DNA of 64,000 nt from Streptomyces fructofermentans (GCF_014651055.1 NZ_BMWD01000025.1:1-64000), one strand, 5' to 3'; shown: positions 44,203 through 53,121, numbered from the stretch's first letter. The notes: a model not told the origin generated them from the sequence alone. Numbers and translations: made by a program.

Positions 44203-44990
44203 GTACGGGGCTCCTTGGGTGGGACGGATGCCAGGTGTTCGTCGACGTCCTTGAGCGGGGTGAGCAGGACGTCCTCTCGGCTCGCGGCCAGCAGGGTGCG
44301 GTCAGGCACCTCCTGCCAGTGCGGATCGTCGTCGTACGGTTCGGAGGCGACGACCGTGCGCCGCCCGGGCTCGGAGAGGTACCAGAGGGTGTCGCCCCAG
44401 GCGGTGGCGGCTATCACCTCGCCGTTGGTGAGGAGCAGGTTGAGCCGTGATCCGGGCGCCGCGGCGGCGACGTCCAGGACCGTGTCGGCGAGCGCCTGGC
44501 CCTCCTCGTCGCCGCCGCGCAGCCGGTGCAGGACCAGTGCCCAGACCAGGGCGGCGTCGCAGCGGGCCTCCATGGACAGCAGCTCGTCGGGCGGCAGCGT
44601 GCGCGAGAGGGCCGCCAGGGAGCGCGGCCAGCCCGCTACGGCCCCGTTGTGGCTGAACAGCCAGGGGCCCGCGGCGAACGGAGCCGCCGCGGCCTCCCCG
44701 TCCGCGCCCGACAGGGTCGCGTCGCGCACCGCGGCGAGCATCGCGCCCGACCGCACGACCCGCGCGAGATCGGCGAACGACTGGTCGCCCCAGATCGGGC
44801 CGGCCCGCCGGTAGCGCGCGGGCACCGGGTCGTCCTCGGCGTACCAGCCGACCCCGAAGCCGTCGGCGTTGACGGTGCCGTGCCGCTGGCGGCGAGGGGC
44901 CCAGGACTGCCGGTAGAGGCTGTGCGCCGGTGCGACGAGCAGGCTGCCCAGCGTCTCACGGGGCCCCAGGAACGCGAGGTGACGGCACAT
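44199..44990 (-). CDS. egtC: Ergothioneine amidohydrolase, glutamine amidotransferase type
   Basis: A 263-aa class II amidotransferase-fold protein that removes glutamate from gamma-glutamyl-hercynylcysteine sulfoxide. It starts MCRHLAFLG, so the N-terminal nucleophile Cys2 appears after Met removal. NADGFGVGWY and PWLFSHNGAVAGW are substrate-pocket motifs. The ATG at 44990 overlaps the egtB stop, and the stop overlaps the egtD start, making EgtB-C-D translationally coupled. The residues expected for the family are intact. Confidence 0.94.
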   Translation of the reverse strand: MCRHLAFLGPRETLGSLLVAPAHSLYRQSWAPRRQRHGTVNADGFGVGWYAEDDPVPARYRRAGPIWGDQSFADLARVVRSGAMLAAVRDATLSGADGEAAAAPFAAGPWLFSHNGAVAGWPRSLAALSRTLPPDELLSMEARCDAALVWALVLHRLRGGDEEGQALADTVLDVAAAAPGSRLNLLLTNGEVIAATAWGDTLWYLSEPGRRTVVASEPYDDDPHWQEVPDRTLLAASREDVLLTPLKDVDEHLASVPPKEPRT

Positions 44991-46330
44991 CAGGCGGCTT
45001 CCGGATCGGCGTCGCGTGCGGTGCGGAACCCCGAGAAGATCTGCCGGCGGACCGGGTAGTCCCAGTTGCGGAACGTCCCCCGGCAGGCCACCGCGTCGAC
45101 GGCGAACGATCCGCCGCGCAGCACCTTGCACTCCGGCCCGAAGAACACCTCCGAGTACTCCTTGTACGGGAACGCCGAGAACCCCGGGTAGGGCAGGAAG
45201 TCGCTGGACGTCCACTCCCAGACGTCGCCGATCAACTGCCGTACGCCCAGCGGGGACTGCCCCAGCGGGTAGCTCCCCGCGGGCGCCGGACGCAGATGGC
45301 GCTGGCCGAGGTTGGCGTGCTCGGGCGTGGGGTCCGCGTCGCCCCACGGGTAGCGCGTGGAGCGGCCGGCCGCCGGATCGTGGCGTGCCGCCTTCTCCCA
45401 CTCCACCTCGGTGGGCAGGCGCCGGCCGGCCCAGCGGGCGTACGCGTCGGCCTCGTACCAGCTCACGTGCAGCACCGGCTCGTCGAGGGGTACGGGTTCG
45501 ACCGTGCCGAAGCGCCTGCGCAGCCACTCGCCGCCCTCGCGTCGCCAGAACAGCGGGGCGTCGACGGAGTGCGCCCTGATGTGGGACCAGCCGGCGGGCG
45601 CCCACCAGCGCTCGTCGGTGTAGCCGCCGTCCGCGATGAACGCCTGGTAGGCGCCGTTCGTCACGGGCACCGTGTCGATGTGGAACGGCGGTACGAGGCG
45701 CTGGTGCGCGGGCCGTTCGTTGTCCAGTGCCCAGGGCTCGGTGGAGGTGCCCATCGTGAACGGCCCGCCGGGGACCAGTACTTCGGCAGGACCCGTGAAC
45801 GCGGGGGCCGGCATGTGGTCCGGTGCGGTGAGCGCGGTCGGCCCCCTGCGGAGCTGATGGGTGATCAGCATGGTCTCGTCGTGCTGCTGTTCGTGCTGGG
45901 CGATCATGCCGAAGGCGAATCCGGCCTCCGTCAGCGGAGTGCCCCGCAACGCGGTGCTCTCCAGTACGTCCAGCGCCCGGCCGCGCACCTCGGCGGCGTA
46001 GTGCCGGGCCTCGGCGGGCGGCAGCAGCGGCAGGGAGGGCCGTTCGGCCCGGGGGTGCTCGAACGCGTCGTACAGCCCGTCTATCTCGGGCCGCATCGCG
46101 TCACGGCCGGCGACGTTGCGCAGCAGCCACAGTTCCTCCTGGTTGCCGATGTGCGCGAGGTCCCACACCAGCGGGGACATCAGCGGCGAGTGCTGCGCGG
46201 TCAGTTCGGAGTCCTCCACGCAGGAGGTCAGCAGCGCGGTGCGGTCCCGGGCCGAGGTCAGGGCCGTCAGCGCGCGCTTCCTGAGCGCCTCGGGGTCCAC
46301 GGCGTCGATGTGGGTGTCGGGGCCGGTCAT
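44990..46330 (-). CDS. egtB: Hercynine oxygenase (ergothioneine sulfoxide synthase)
   Basis: A 446-aa non-haem iron enzyme joining gamma-glutamylcysteine (or cysteine) to hercynine with oxygen. The N-terminal DinB-like half has LVWDLAHIGNQEEL and AQHEQQHDETM, which together supply the three iron His ligands. The C-terminal FGE-sulfatase-like domain has VPGGPFTMGT, DTVPVTNGAYQAF, PTEVEWEKAARH, GDVWEWTSS and VLRGGSF. The ATG at 46330 overlaps the egtA stop. The domain order and the His triad are complete. Confidence 0.95.
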   Translation of the reverse strand: MTGPDTHIDAVDPEALRKRALTALTSARDRTALLTSCVEDSELTAQHSPLMSPLVWDLAHIGNQEELWLLRNVAGRDAMRPEIDGLYDAFEHPRAERPSLPLLPPAEARHYAAEVRGRALDVLESTALRGTPLTEAGFAFGMIAQHEQQHDETMLITHQLRRGPTALTAPDHMPAPAFTGPAEVLVPGGPFTMGTSTEPWALDNERPAHQRLVPPFHIDTVPVTNGAYQAFIADGGYTDERWWAPAGWSHIRAHSVDAPLFWRREGGEWLRRRFGTVEPVPLDEPVLHVSWYEADAYARWAGRRLPTEVEWEKAARHDPAAGRSTRYPWGDADPTPEHANLGQRHLRPAPAGSYPLGQSPLGVRQLIGDVWEWTSSDFLPYPGFSAFPYKEYSEVFFGPECKVLRGGSFAVDAVACRGTFRNWDYPVRRQIFSGFRTARDADPEAA

Positions 46331-47643
46331 GGGCGGATGTCCTTCCCGTTGAGCAGGTCGTCCGTGCCGCCGGGAGTCCGGTGGGTGCGGTGGACACGGT
46401 CGAGCAGGTCGTCGGCGGGGCAGCGGCCCCTGGCCACGTAGCGGTCGGTGAACGCCGCCACGGCCTCGCGCACCGCGGTGCTCGCGCCGATCCGCGGCAG
46501 GGCCTCGGCGGCGGCCGCGAAGCAGACCGTGGCGGCCTCGCGCAGTTCGGGGTCGGCCAGGCCCGTACGGGCGGCGGCCGTCCACAGCGGGTTGCGCGGG
46601 GCGGGCTCGGTTCCGGCCCGCTCGGCGAGCGGCTTGACCGCACGGTAGGCGGTCTCCGTGGCCTCGGGGTCGTCGAACAGTGCCGCCGTCACCGCCAGCG
46701 GCACCACCCAGCCGTGGTCGCCGGGCTGCGCGTCGATCATCCGCAGTTCCAGGTGGCCGCGCGGGCGCACCGGAGGGAACAGCGTGGTCTGGTGGTAGTC
46801 GAGGTCCTCCCTGGCGGGCGGTGTCGTCGAGCGGGTCCAGTCGCGGAAGGTGAGGTCCTCCGGCACCTCCCACGGGCCCTGCGGCGCCCGTACGCACATG
46901 ACCGGCGCGTCCAGGACGTGCCGTGCCCAGGACGTCCTGGGGTCGATGTCGAGGGACGGGGCGCCGGTCCTGGCCTGGTCCATGGCGCTCCACAGGAACT
47001 GGCGGGTCGACCGCCAGCCCGTGAGCCGTCCCCCTGCCATGGGGGAGTTGGCGAACGCCGCCACCAGGACCGCGCCGAGCTGGTGCGCCAGCCACCAGCG
47101 GCGCCCGAGTCCGAGCGGTCCGGGCTCCTCGTACCCGGCGTCCAGGCAGACCTGGACGGAGGCGGACGTGCACATCATGGCGCGGCCCTCGGGGCCCGCG
47201 CGGTCGAGGCACACCTCCATGGCGTCGTAGCGCGGCTCGCGCAGGAAGCGGGTCGGCTCCCGCCAGGGGTCCTGGCCCGCTCCGCTGAGGGTGAGGCCTT
47301 CCCCGGCGAGCAGCGCGCGTACGGCGTCCAGGTCGGCCGAGACGGACCCGACGCATTCCATGAGGGAGGCCGCGGGTGCGGAGCTGAGCTCCAGCTGGCC
47401 GCCGGGCTCGACCGTGAGTGCCGAGGCCAGGGGCAGGGTCCGCAGAGCGGCGTACGCCGCTTCGAGACGTTCGGGCGGTACGGGAAGGCGCGGCGAGCGC
47501 GCTTCGTGAACGAGCCATTCGACTTCCACGCCGAGGTACCTGGGCGGGCCGGTCTTGAAGCAGATGCCGCGGACCAGCGCCTCCACTTCGGCCTCGGTGA
47601 CGGCGGAGCGGCGCTCCGTACAGTCACTCACCGAATCTGACAT
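46327..47643 (-). CDS. egtA: Glutamate-cysteine ligase for ergothioneine
   Basis: A 438-aa ligase of the GCS2 family producing gamma-glutamylcysteine for EgtB. It has GVEVEWLVHEARSP near residue 40, LTVEPGGQLELSSAPA, TASVQVCLD and ELRMIDAQPGD, matching the EgtA branch. The ATG at 47643 has AGGAGG seven bases upstream; a longer in-frame ATG exists without a ribosome site. It heads the operon. Promoter sequences 5' of it are not evident; the 236 bases before the next gene are shared with a divergent PARG-like gene. Confidence 0.94.
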   Translation of the reverse strand: MSDSVSDCTERRSAVTEAEVEALVRGICFKTGPPRYLGVEVEWLVHEARSPRLPVPPERLEAAYAALRTLPLASALTVEPGGQLELSSAPAASLMECVGSVSADLDAVRALLAGEGLTLSGAGQDPWREPTRFLREPRYDAMEVCLDRAGPEGRAMMCTSASVQVCLDAGYEEPGPLGLGRRWWLAHQLGAVLVAAFANSPMAGGRLTGWRSTRQFLWSAMDQARTGAPSLDIDPRTSWARHVLDAPVMCVRAPQGPWEVPEDLTFRDWTRSTTPPAREDLDYHQTTLFPPVRPRGHLELRMIDAQPGDHGWVVPLAVTAALFDDPEATETAYRAVKPLAERAGTEPAPRNPLWTAAARTGLADPELREAATVCFAAAAEALPRIGASTAVREAVAAFTDRYVARGRCPADDLLDRVHRTHRTPGGTDDLLNGKDIRP

Positions 47644-47879
47644 GTCGGGATCCTCCTGAGACTCCATCCATGCCGTCGGCCCGGACTCGGATGGCCCGGG
47701 CCGACAGTCGCTCGTCCCACCCAAGACCCTCGCGTCCGTTCGCACAAGGGTGCGTATCGGCGCTTATGGGGCCTGGAAACTCCGTTGCGGCGCAGTACCA
47801 GGATCGCTCACCATGCGTTCATGGGCACGACGGGGGAGATCACGGGGACGGCGTTCATGGCGTGCACGGGGGTGACGCC

Positions 47880-48749
47880 ATGAGTGCCCGCCTGCGGGGA
47901 ATCGCGCGCGAGACGGAGGAGATCGTCGCCGCCGGCGCGTACCGCGCGGCCGACGGACGCGCGGTGTCGATCGCCGCCGCCGTGGCCGCCGCGCGGGCGG
48001 GGACGCGGATGTACGGACCGGGCCCGCTGCCCCGTCCCGTGGACGGACCGGGCCCGGCCGCCACCGCCGCGACCCGCACGTTCTTCGAGGTCACCGGGGA
48101 GAGCAGTCTGGAGGCGGCCCGCCGGCTGCCCGGCCCGAGGGCCGTACTGAACTTCTCCTCGGCGCGCAATCCCGGCGGGGGGTACCTGAACGGGGCGCAG
48201 GCGCAGGAGGAGGCCCTGTGTCGGGCCTCCGCGCTCTACACGTGCGTCAAGGAGGCCCGGGCCTTCTACGACCACCACCGCACACACCGCGACGCCTTCT
48301 ACACCGACCGGGTGATCCACTCGCCCGGCGTCCCGGTCTTCCGCGACGACCGGGGACGGCTGCTGGACGAGCCGTACACGGCGGGATTCCTGACCGCCGC
48401 CGCGCCCAACGCCGGGGTCGTGCTGCGGACCGCGCCGGAGCGCGCGCCCGAGCTGCCGCGCGCCCTCGCGGTCCGGGCCGAGCGGGTGCTGGAGACGGCC
48501 GCCGCGCACGGCTACCCGCGGCTGGTGCTCGGCGCCTGGGGCTGCGGAGTCTTCCGGAACGACCCGGCGCAGGTCGCCGGCGCGTTCCGCGCCCTGCTCG
48601 GGGACGGCGGCAGGTTCGCGGGCCGCTTCGAGCACATCGTGTTCGGGGTGCTGGACCGGACGAGGGACGCCGTGGTGCGCCGAGCGTTCGAACACGCTTT
48701 CGCTGGAGTCGGGGCGGAACGCCCGCCGTCCGGCGAGCACCGGTCCTGA
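47880..48749 (+). CDS. TIGR02452 family protein (bacterial PARG-like macrodomain)
   Basis: A 289-aa protein with the microbial poly(ADP-ribose) glycohydrolase signature: LNFSSARNPGGGYLNGAQAQEEALCRAS near residue 85, containing the GGG loop and catalytic QEE. It also has VIHSPGVPVFRDD, GFLTAAAPNAG and LVLGAWGCGVFRNDP, typical of the fold. Such enzymes remove ADP-ribose chains or ADP-ribose from proteins or nucleic acids. The gene is divergent from egtA and converges on a PemK-like toxin. The ATG at 47880 has only a weak ribosome site. Confidence 0.88.
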   Translation: MSARLRGIARETEEIVAAGAYRAADGRAVSIAAAVAAARAGTRMYGPGPLPRPVDGPGPAATAATRTFFEVTGESSLEAARRLPGPRAVLNFSSARNPGGGYLNGAQAQEEALCRASALYTCVKEARAFYDHHRTHRDAFYTDRVIHSPGVPVFRDDRGRLLDEPYTAGFLTAAAPNAGVVLRTAPERAPELPRALAVRAERVLETAAAHGYPRLVLGAWGCGVFRNDPAQVAGAFRALLGDGGRFAGRFEHIVFGVLDRTRDAVVRRAFEHAFAGVGAERPPSGEHRS

Positions 48750-48755
48750 CCGCGG

Positions 48756-48803
48756 GGCCGGCCGTCACGGAGCGGGGCCGTGGGCCGGCCGTCACGGAGC
48801 GGC
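48756..48803. repeat. 21-bp perfect direct repeat, two copies
   Basis: Positions 48756-48776 and 48783-48803 are identical (core CCGGCCGTCACGGAGCGG), with a 27-base period, just after the PARG-like gene. More GC-rich repeats around CCGCGCCGGACC follow at about 48910-48950. Function unknown. Confidence 0.6.
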
Positions 48804-48981
48804 GGGGACGGTCGCGGGACAGGGTGGGCCGGGCCGGAACGGGCCACCCGACCGCCACGGACGCCGTGCGTCTGGCGTTCGGGGGTCGCACCCGCTTCGG
48901 TCCGGGACGCGGCCCGACCGCGCCGGACCCTGCCCGGCCGCGCCGGACCGCACCCGACCGCCTCGCACGCCGCCGCCCGCG

Positions 48982-49428
48982 TCACCGCCAGCCGTAGCGC
49001 TCCCGCAACCGGTGGACCACGAGGTTGAACCGCATCCGGTCCAGCGCGCAGGCTTCCCGGCGCATCCCCTTCTCGTGCAGCCTGAGCACCCGGTCCACGT
49101 TCACCCAGGAGTCCCGCCCCGAGCGGTCCCAGGGCCCGCTGCCGATCGGCACCCACTCCCGGTCCCCGTCGTGCCGCTTGCTCGACAACTGCACCGCCAG
49201 GAAGGTGCCGGTGTCCTCGCGGGCCACGACCAGCACGGGACGGTCCTTGCCGCGGCCGTCGTTCTCCTCGAAGGGGACCCACGTCCAGACGATCTCGCCG
49301 GGGTCCGGATCGCCGTCGTGCGCGGGCGAGTACTCCGTGCGGACACGGCCCACCCGACGGGCCTGGGCCTCGGTGGTCGCGGAGGGGCCGAAGCGGCCGG
49401 GCACGTCTTCATCGGTGGAGGCAGTCAC
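48982..49428 (-). CDS. PemK/MazF-like protein, no visible antitoxin
   Basis: A 148-aa protein with the PemK/MazF SH3-like barrel: PGEIVWTWVPFEENDGRGKDRPVLVVARED (conserved D-R-P strand), VQLSSKRHDGDREWVPIG and SWVNVDRVLRL. MazF/PemK toxins are RNases. The first 40 residues are a variable extension. No small antitoxin gene adjoins it on either side, so it may be a solitary, non-toxic or newly acquired member. It is convergent with the PARG-like gene and divergent from nothing obvious beyond the flotillin terminator. GTG/ATG choice near 49428 is supported only by reading length. Confidence 0.8.
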   Translation of the reverse strand: MTASTDEDVPGRFGPSATTEAQARRVGRVRTEYSPAHDGDPDPGEIVWTWVPFEENDGRGKDRPVLVVAREDTGTFLAVQLSSKRHDGDREWVPIGSGPWDRSGRDSWVNVDRVLRLHEKGMRREACALDRMRFNLVVHRLRERYGWR

Positions 49429-49466
49429 GGGGTCACGTTAGAACGTGCCCCCGCGCGGCCGGTCCC

Positions 49467-49498
49467 CGGGCGTACGGTTCGCGGCCTCCGTACGCCCG
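49467..49498 (-). terminator. Hairpin terminator after the flotillin gene
   Basis: An 11-bp perfect stem, CGGGCGTACGG at 49467-49477 with 49488-49498 and a 10-base loop, lies just 13 bases past the flotillin stop on the minus strand. Confidence 0.65.
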
Positions 49499-49511
49499 AC
49501 ACCTCACCGTT

Positions 49512-51056
49512 TCACCCCTTCTTGCCGCCGCCCCGGTTGCCCGGGCCGCCGTCGCTCCTGTCGTCGTCCGACCCGTCCACCGGCACATGGACAGGGCGGG
49601 GCGCGGGCACGCTCCCGACCGCCGGACTCCCGTTCGCGGCCGTCCCGTTCGGGCCCGCTCCGTTCGTGTTCATCGAGGCCAGGAGCTGCCGGGCCAGACC
49701 GAGTCCGGTGCCGCCCATCGTGAGCGCCTTGGCGAACATGTCGGACATGCCGTCGGCGCCGTTGAGCAGGACCATGTGCTCGACGTTGCCGAACGCGCCC
49801 GCGCCCGCCTCGACGATCTCCGGCCACTTCTCGGCGAGTTGCTGCGCGACGACCGCGTCCGGGTTCTCCGCGAGCGCGGCGGCCCGGGCCTTGATGGCCT
49901 CGGCCTCCGCCAGTCCCTTCGCCCGGGTCGACTCGGCGACCGCGAGGCCCCTGGCCTGCCGGGCGGCGGCCTCCGCCTCGCCGGTGGCGCGGGTCGCCGT
50001 CGCCGCGGCGGCGCCGCGTGCCTTCGTCGCCTCGGCCTCGGCGCCCGCGGCCGTCTTGACCCGGGTCGCCTCGGCGGCGGCGGCCAGTTCGGTCTCCCTC
50101 GCCTTGGCCTGCGCGGCGGAGATCCGCACGTCCCGCTCCGCCTCGGCCAGCGTGCGCTTCTCGTACGCCTTCGCGTCCGCCGGCTTGCGGACGTCCGCCT
50201 GGAGCTGCTGTTCCCGGCGGTGCGCCTCCAGTTCGGCGACACGGGTCTCCTGGACCACGACCTCCTGCCGGGCGCCCGCGTCCGCGAGCGGTCCGGCCTG
50301 CCTGGCCTTCGCGGACGCCTTGTCGCGCTCCGCCTGGTACCCGGCCTGGAGGATCTCGCTGTCCCTGGTGGCCTCCGACATCCGTGCCGCGGCCTGCTGT
50401 TCGGCCTCGGTGGCCAGCCGGTTGGCCTCCGCCTGGGCGATCCGGGCGTCCCGCTGGACCGCCGCGGCGTGCGGCATCGCCAGGTTCTTGATGTAGCCCG
50501 TGGGGTCCTCGATCTCGTGGATCTGCAGTGAGTCCACGATCAGGCCCAGCTTCTCCATCTCCGTGCCGCAGGCGGCCCGTGTCTGGCCGGTGAGCTTGTC
50601 CCGGTCGCGGATCATGTCCTCGACGGTCAACCCGCCGACGATGGACCGGAGATGGCCCGCGAACACGTTGTGCACCCGTTCCGCCATCAGCTTCTGCTGG
50701 TCGAGGAAGCGGCGGCCCGCGTTGGCGATCGACACGAAGTCGTCGCCCACCTTGAAGATGACCACGCCCCGCACCTTGAGCGGGATGCCCTGATGGGTCA
50801 CGCACTCCACGGACAGCTCGGTCTCGTTCAGGTCCAGGGAGAGTTTGCGCACCGCCTGGACGCCCGGCAGCACGAGCGTGCCGCGCCCGGTCACGATGCG
50901 GAAGCCCATGCCCTCCTCGAGGCCCTCGGTCCGGTGCTTCGAACCGGAGATGATCAGTGCCTCGTTGGGTTCCGCGACCCGCCACATGAGTTTGAAGACC
51001 ACTACGACGAAGATGAGCGCGAGGACCGCTGCCCCCGCCACGACGCCGACAACCAT
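49512..51056 (-). CDS. Flotillin/SPFH family membrane protein
   Basis: A 514-aa protein: N-terminal transmembrane helix (residues 1-25, MVVGVVAGAAVLALIFVVVVFK), SPFH/band-7 domain (about 30-210, WRVAEPNEALIISGSKH, GFRIVTGRGTLVLPGVQAV, YIKNLAMPHAAAVQRDA), then a long Ala/Glu/Lys/Arg-rich coiled-coil (about 215-420) and a Gly/Pro/Asp-rich tail of about 50 residues. Flotillins assemble membrane microdomains. A separate NfeD-like protein lies just upstream on the same strand, as in YuaF/FloT operons. The ATG at 51056 places the helix first. Confidence 0.9.
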   Translation of the reverse strand: MVVGVVAGAAVLALIFVVVVFKLMWRVAEPNEALIISGSKHRTEGLEEGMGFRIVTGRGTLVLPGVQAVRKLSLDLNETELSVECVTHQGIPLKVRGVVIFKVGDDFVSIANAGRRFLDQQKLMAERVHNVFAGHLRSIVGGLTVEDMIRDRDKLTGQTRAACGTEMEKLGLIVDSLQIHEIEDPTGYIKNLAMPHAAAVQRDARIAQAEANRLATEAEQQAAARMSEATRDSEILQAGYQAERDKASAKARQAGPLADAGARQEVVVQETRVAELEAHRREQQLQADVRKPADAKAYEKRTLAEAERDVRISAAQAKARETELAAAAEATRVKTAAGAEAEATKARGAAAATATRATGEAEAAARQARGLAVAESTRAKGLAEAEAIKARAAALAENPDAVVAQQLAEKWPEIVEAGAGAFGNVEHMVLLNGADGMSDMFAKALTMGGTGLGLARQLLASMNTNGAGPNGTAANGSPAVGSVPAPRPVHVPVDGSDDDRSDGGPGNRGGGKKG

Positions 51057-51232
51057 CGGCCCGCCCCCTGTCGGATGGTGCCCTGTCGGCACCGGACGAA
51101 CGGCAGTGTGCGCCCGCGCGGGCACGGGGGTACAGACACCGGCCCCGTCTTGTTGCAGCCTTGACGCCTCCCCGGGGCGCACCTGTCGCATACCGGGGAG
51201 TTCGACTCAACCACCTTGCGGGTAAGGCCCGT

Positions 51233-51451
51233 TCAGCCGTCGTACGCCGCCGAGACGTACACCGTCCGGGGCGGCAGGTACTCCACCACCATGACCACCG
51301 TGCCCGTCTCGATGCGTTCCTTCCCGGCGGCGGCGTACGCCAGGAAGTGCTCGGCGCCGCCGCGGACCCGGACGATCACCTCGCCGACGAGTCCGGGCCC
51401 GACCGTGCCGGTGACCCGCCCCATCAGCCCCACCATCGACGCGTCGTCCAT
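51233..51451 (-). CDS. Small NfeD-like (OB-fold) protein
   Basis: A 72-aa protein without signal or membrane helix, upstream of and parallel to the flotillin gene with a 176-base gap. GRVTGTVGPGLVGEVIVRVRGGAEHFLAYAAAGKERIETGTVVMVVEYLPPRTVYV matches the pattern of the C-terminal OB fold of NfeD proteins (G-x-GEV, FxA, IxxGTxVxVV). In other bacteria NfeD-OB domains partner with flotillin. Here the membrane part of NfeD is absent, so the OB fold stands alone in the cytoplasm. I infer a flotillin partner; no experiment is implied. Confidence 0.75.
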   Translation of the reverse strand: MDDASMVGLMGRVTGTVGPGLVGEVIVRVRGGAEHFLAYAAAGKERIETGTVVMVVEYLPPRTVYVSAAYDG

Positions 51452-51460
51452 CTCCCCAGA

Positions 51461-52912
51461 CTACGGGCCGACGGCCGGTCCGGACTCCGCCGGTACGGGC
51501 TCGGAGGGAGCGGGCGGCCAGTGCTCGTGCCACCGCAGGTCGGCCTCCAACTGCGCGGCCAGCGACACGAGAAGCGGTTCGCTGTCCGCCGGGCCGAGGA
51601 GTTGCGCGCCCACCGGCAGTCCGTCACGCACGAAGCCCGCCGGTACGTTCACGCCGGGCCAGCCCAGCACGTTCCACGGCCAGGCGTACGGGCACGCGGC
51701 GATCATCGCCCGGTCCGTCCGGAAGCCGCTCAGCTCGTGCAGGGCGCCGATGCGCGGCGGGGGCGCGGCCGTGGTCGGCGCGAGGACCACGTCGTACGTC
51801 CCGAAGAAGGCGCCGATCCGGCGGTGCAGGCGTGCCTCCGCCCGTCGGGCCGCCCGCAGCGGGACACCGCCGAGCAGCCGCCCGAGCCGGGCCGCGTCAC
51901 GGGTGCGGCCGTCCAGCAGCGCGGGATGGGGCGACTCGCGGACCCGCTCGGCGATCCCGGCGGTGGCGCGCGGAACGAACGTCAGACCGATCTGCCCGTA
52001 CGGCGGATCCGCCTCCTCCACCTCGTGGCCCAGCGCGGCCAGCCGCTCGGCGAGGGCGACGACCCTGGACCGCACCTCGGGCATCAGCCGGGCGGGCACC
52101 GCCGTGAAGGGGGGCTTGAGGGACAGCGCGACGCGCAGGCGCCCCGGGTCCCGGCCCACCGCGTCCGACACCCGCAGGGCGGCGGGGCGGTGCAGATCGT
52201 GTGCGTGGCTGCCGCTCGCCGCGTCCAGGAGCAGGGCGGCGTCCTCCACGTTGCGGGCGAGGGTGCCGTTGACCGTGATCCCCTGGAAGGACTCGGCGCG
52301 CGGCCAGGTCGAGATGCGGCCGCGCTGGGGCTTGATGCCGATCAGATGCGTCCAGGACGCCGGAATCCGTACCGAGCCCGCCCCGTCCGAGCCCAGTGCC
52401 GCGGGTACCAGGCCCGCCGCGACCGCGGCCGCCGAGCCGCCGGACGAGCCGCCCGGCGTGTGCCCGGTGTGCCACGGGTTGCGGGTCTCGCCGAAGGCGG
52501 GCCCCTCGGTGAAGGGCCACTGGCCGAACTCGCAGGTGTTGGTCTTGCCGACGACCACGGCACCGGCCTCGCGCAGGCGCCGCACCGCCTCGCCGTCCTC
52601 GGCCACCGGGGGGAACTCCCCGCGGCAGCCGAACGCCGTCGGCATGCCGGCCACGTCCATGTCGTCCTTCACCGCGACCGGCACCCCGAGCAGCGGCCGG
52701 CGTCCGCCCGCCGCGAGCTCCCGGTCCGCCGCGTCGGCCTCGGCCAGCGCGGCTTCGGCCCGTACGAGCCGGAAGGCGTTGAGGGTGCCCCGGGTGGCCT
52801 CGATCCTGGCGAGGGCGTCCTCGACCAGGGACCGCGAGGTCACCGTCCCGTCGGCCAGGGCACGGGCGCATCCGGCCAGGCCGGCGGCACGGTCGGGAGT
52901 CGCACGGGTCAT
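51461..52912 (-). CDS. Amidase (amidase signature family)
   Basis: A 483-aa enzyme with the Ser-cisSer-Lys triad: Lys in GVPVAVKDDMDVAG near residue 80, and the SS-rich loop HTPGGSSGGSAAAVAAGLVPAALGSDGAGSVRIPA near 150, which holds the two Ser residues. Such enzymes hydrolyse amide bonds of varied small substrates; it is unlikely to be GatA, because no gatB/gatC adjoin it. GGAGG six bases before the ATG at 52912 supports the start. It ends close to the NfeD-like gene start (9 bases), so these could be co-transcribed. Confidence 0.88.
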   Translation of the reverse strand: MTRATPDRAAGLAGCARALADGTVTSRSLVEDALARIEATRGTLNAFRLVRAEAALAEADAADRELAAGGRRPLLGVPVAVKDDMDVAGMPTAFGCRGEFPPVAEDGEAVRRLREAGAVVVGKTNTCEFGQWPFTEGPAFGETRNPWHTGHTPGGSSGGSAAAVAAGLVPAALGSDGAGSVRIPASWTHLIGIKPQRGRISTWPRAESFQGITVNGTLARNVEDAALLLDAASGSHAHDLHRPAALRVSDAVGRDPGRLRVALSLKPPFTAVPARLMPEVRSRVVALAERLAALGHEVEEADPPYGQIGLTFVPRATAGIAERVRESPHPALLDGRTRDAARLGRLLGGVPLRAARRAEARLHRRIGAFFGTYDVVLAPTTAAPPPRIGALHELSGFRTDRAMIAACPYAWPWNVLGWPGVNVPAGFVRDGLPVGAQLLGPADSEPLLVSLAAQLEADLRWHEHWPPAPSEPVPAESGPAVGP

Positions 52913-53090
52913 GGGCCACCTCCGTGAACGGGTCGTCTACCGCACGGTAACGTCCGGACGCGCCGCGCGGTACGGGACGGGCGAGTTCCTGCCGCCGCAC
53001 GGAGGACCGCGGTGGCGCGCCGGCCGGTCCGTTCAGGTCCGTGCCGGTCCGTGCCGGTCCAGGGGGTTCGGCGCGGCGGCCGGGCGGGCC

Positions 53091-53121
53091 TTGACTTCGA
53101 GAGTGCTCCAGGATCTAGCGT
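53091..53121 (+). promoter_or_regulatory. MerR-family-like promoter
   Basis: TTGACT at 53091-53096 and TAGCGT at 53116-53121 are 19 bases apart, the wide spacing typical of MerR-controlled promoters. The spacer has a partial dyad, CTTCGAG then CTCCAGG. It lies 54 bases before the oxidoreductase ATG. Confidence 0.5.

Noticed and set aside
43096..44814. 572-codon plus-strand open frame opposite egtD and egtC
   Set aside because: egtD and egtC motifs are intact on the other strand; this frame has no recognisable domain.
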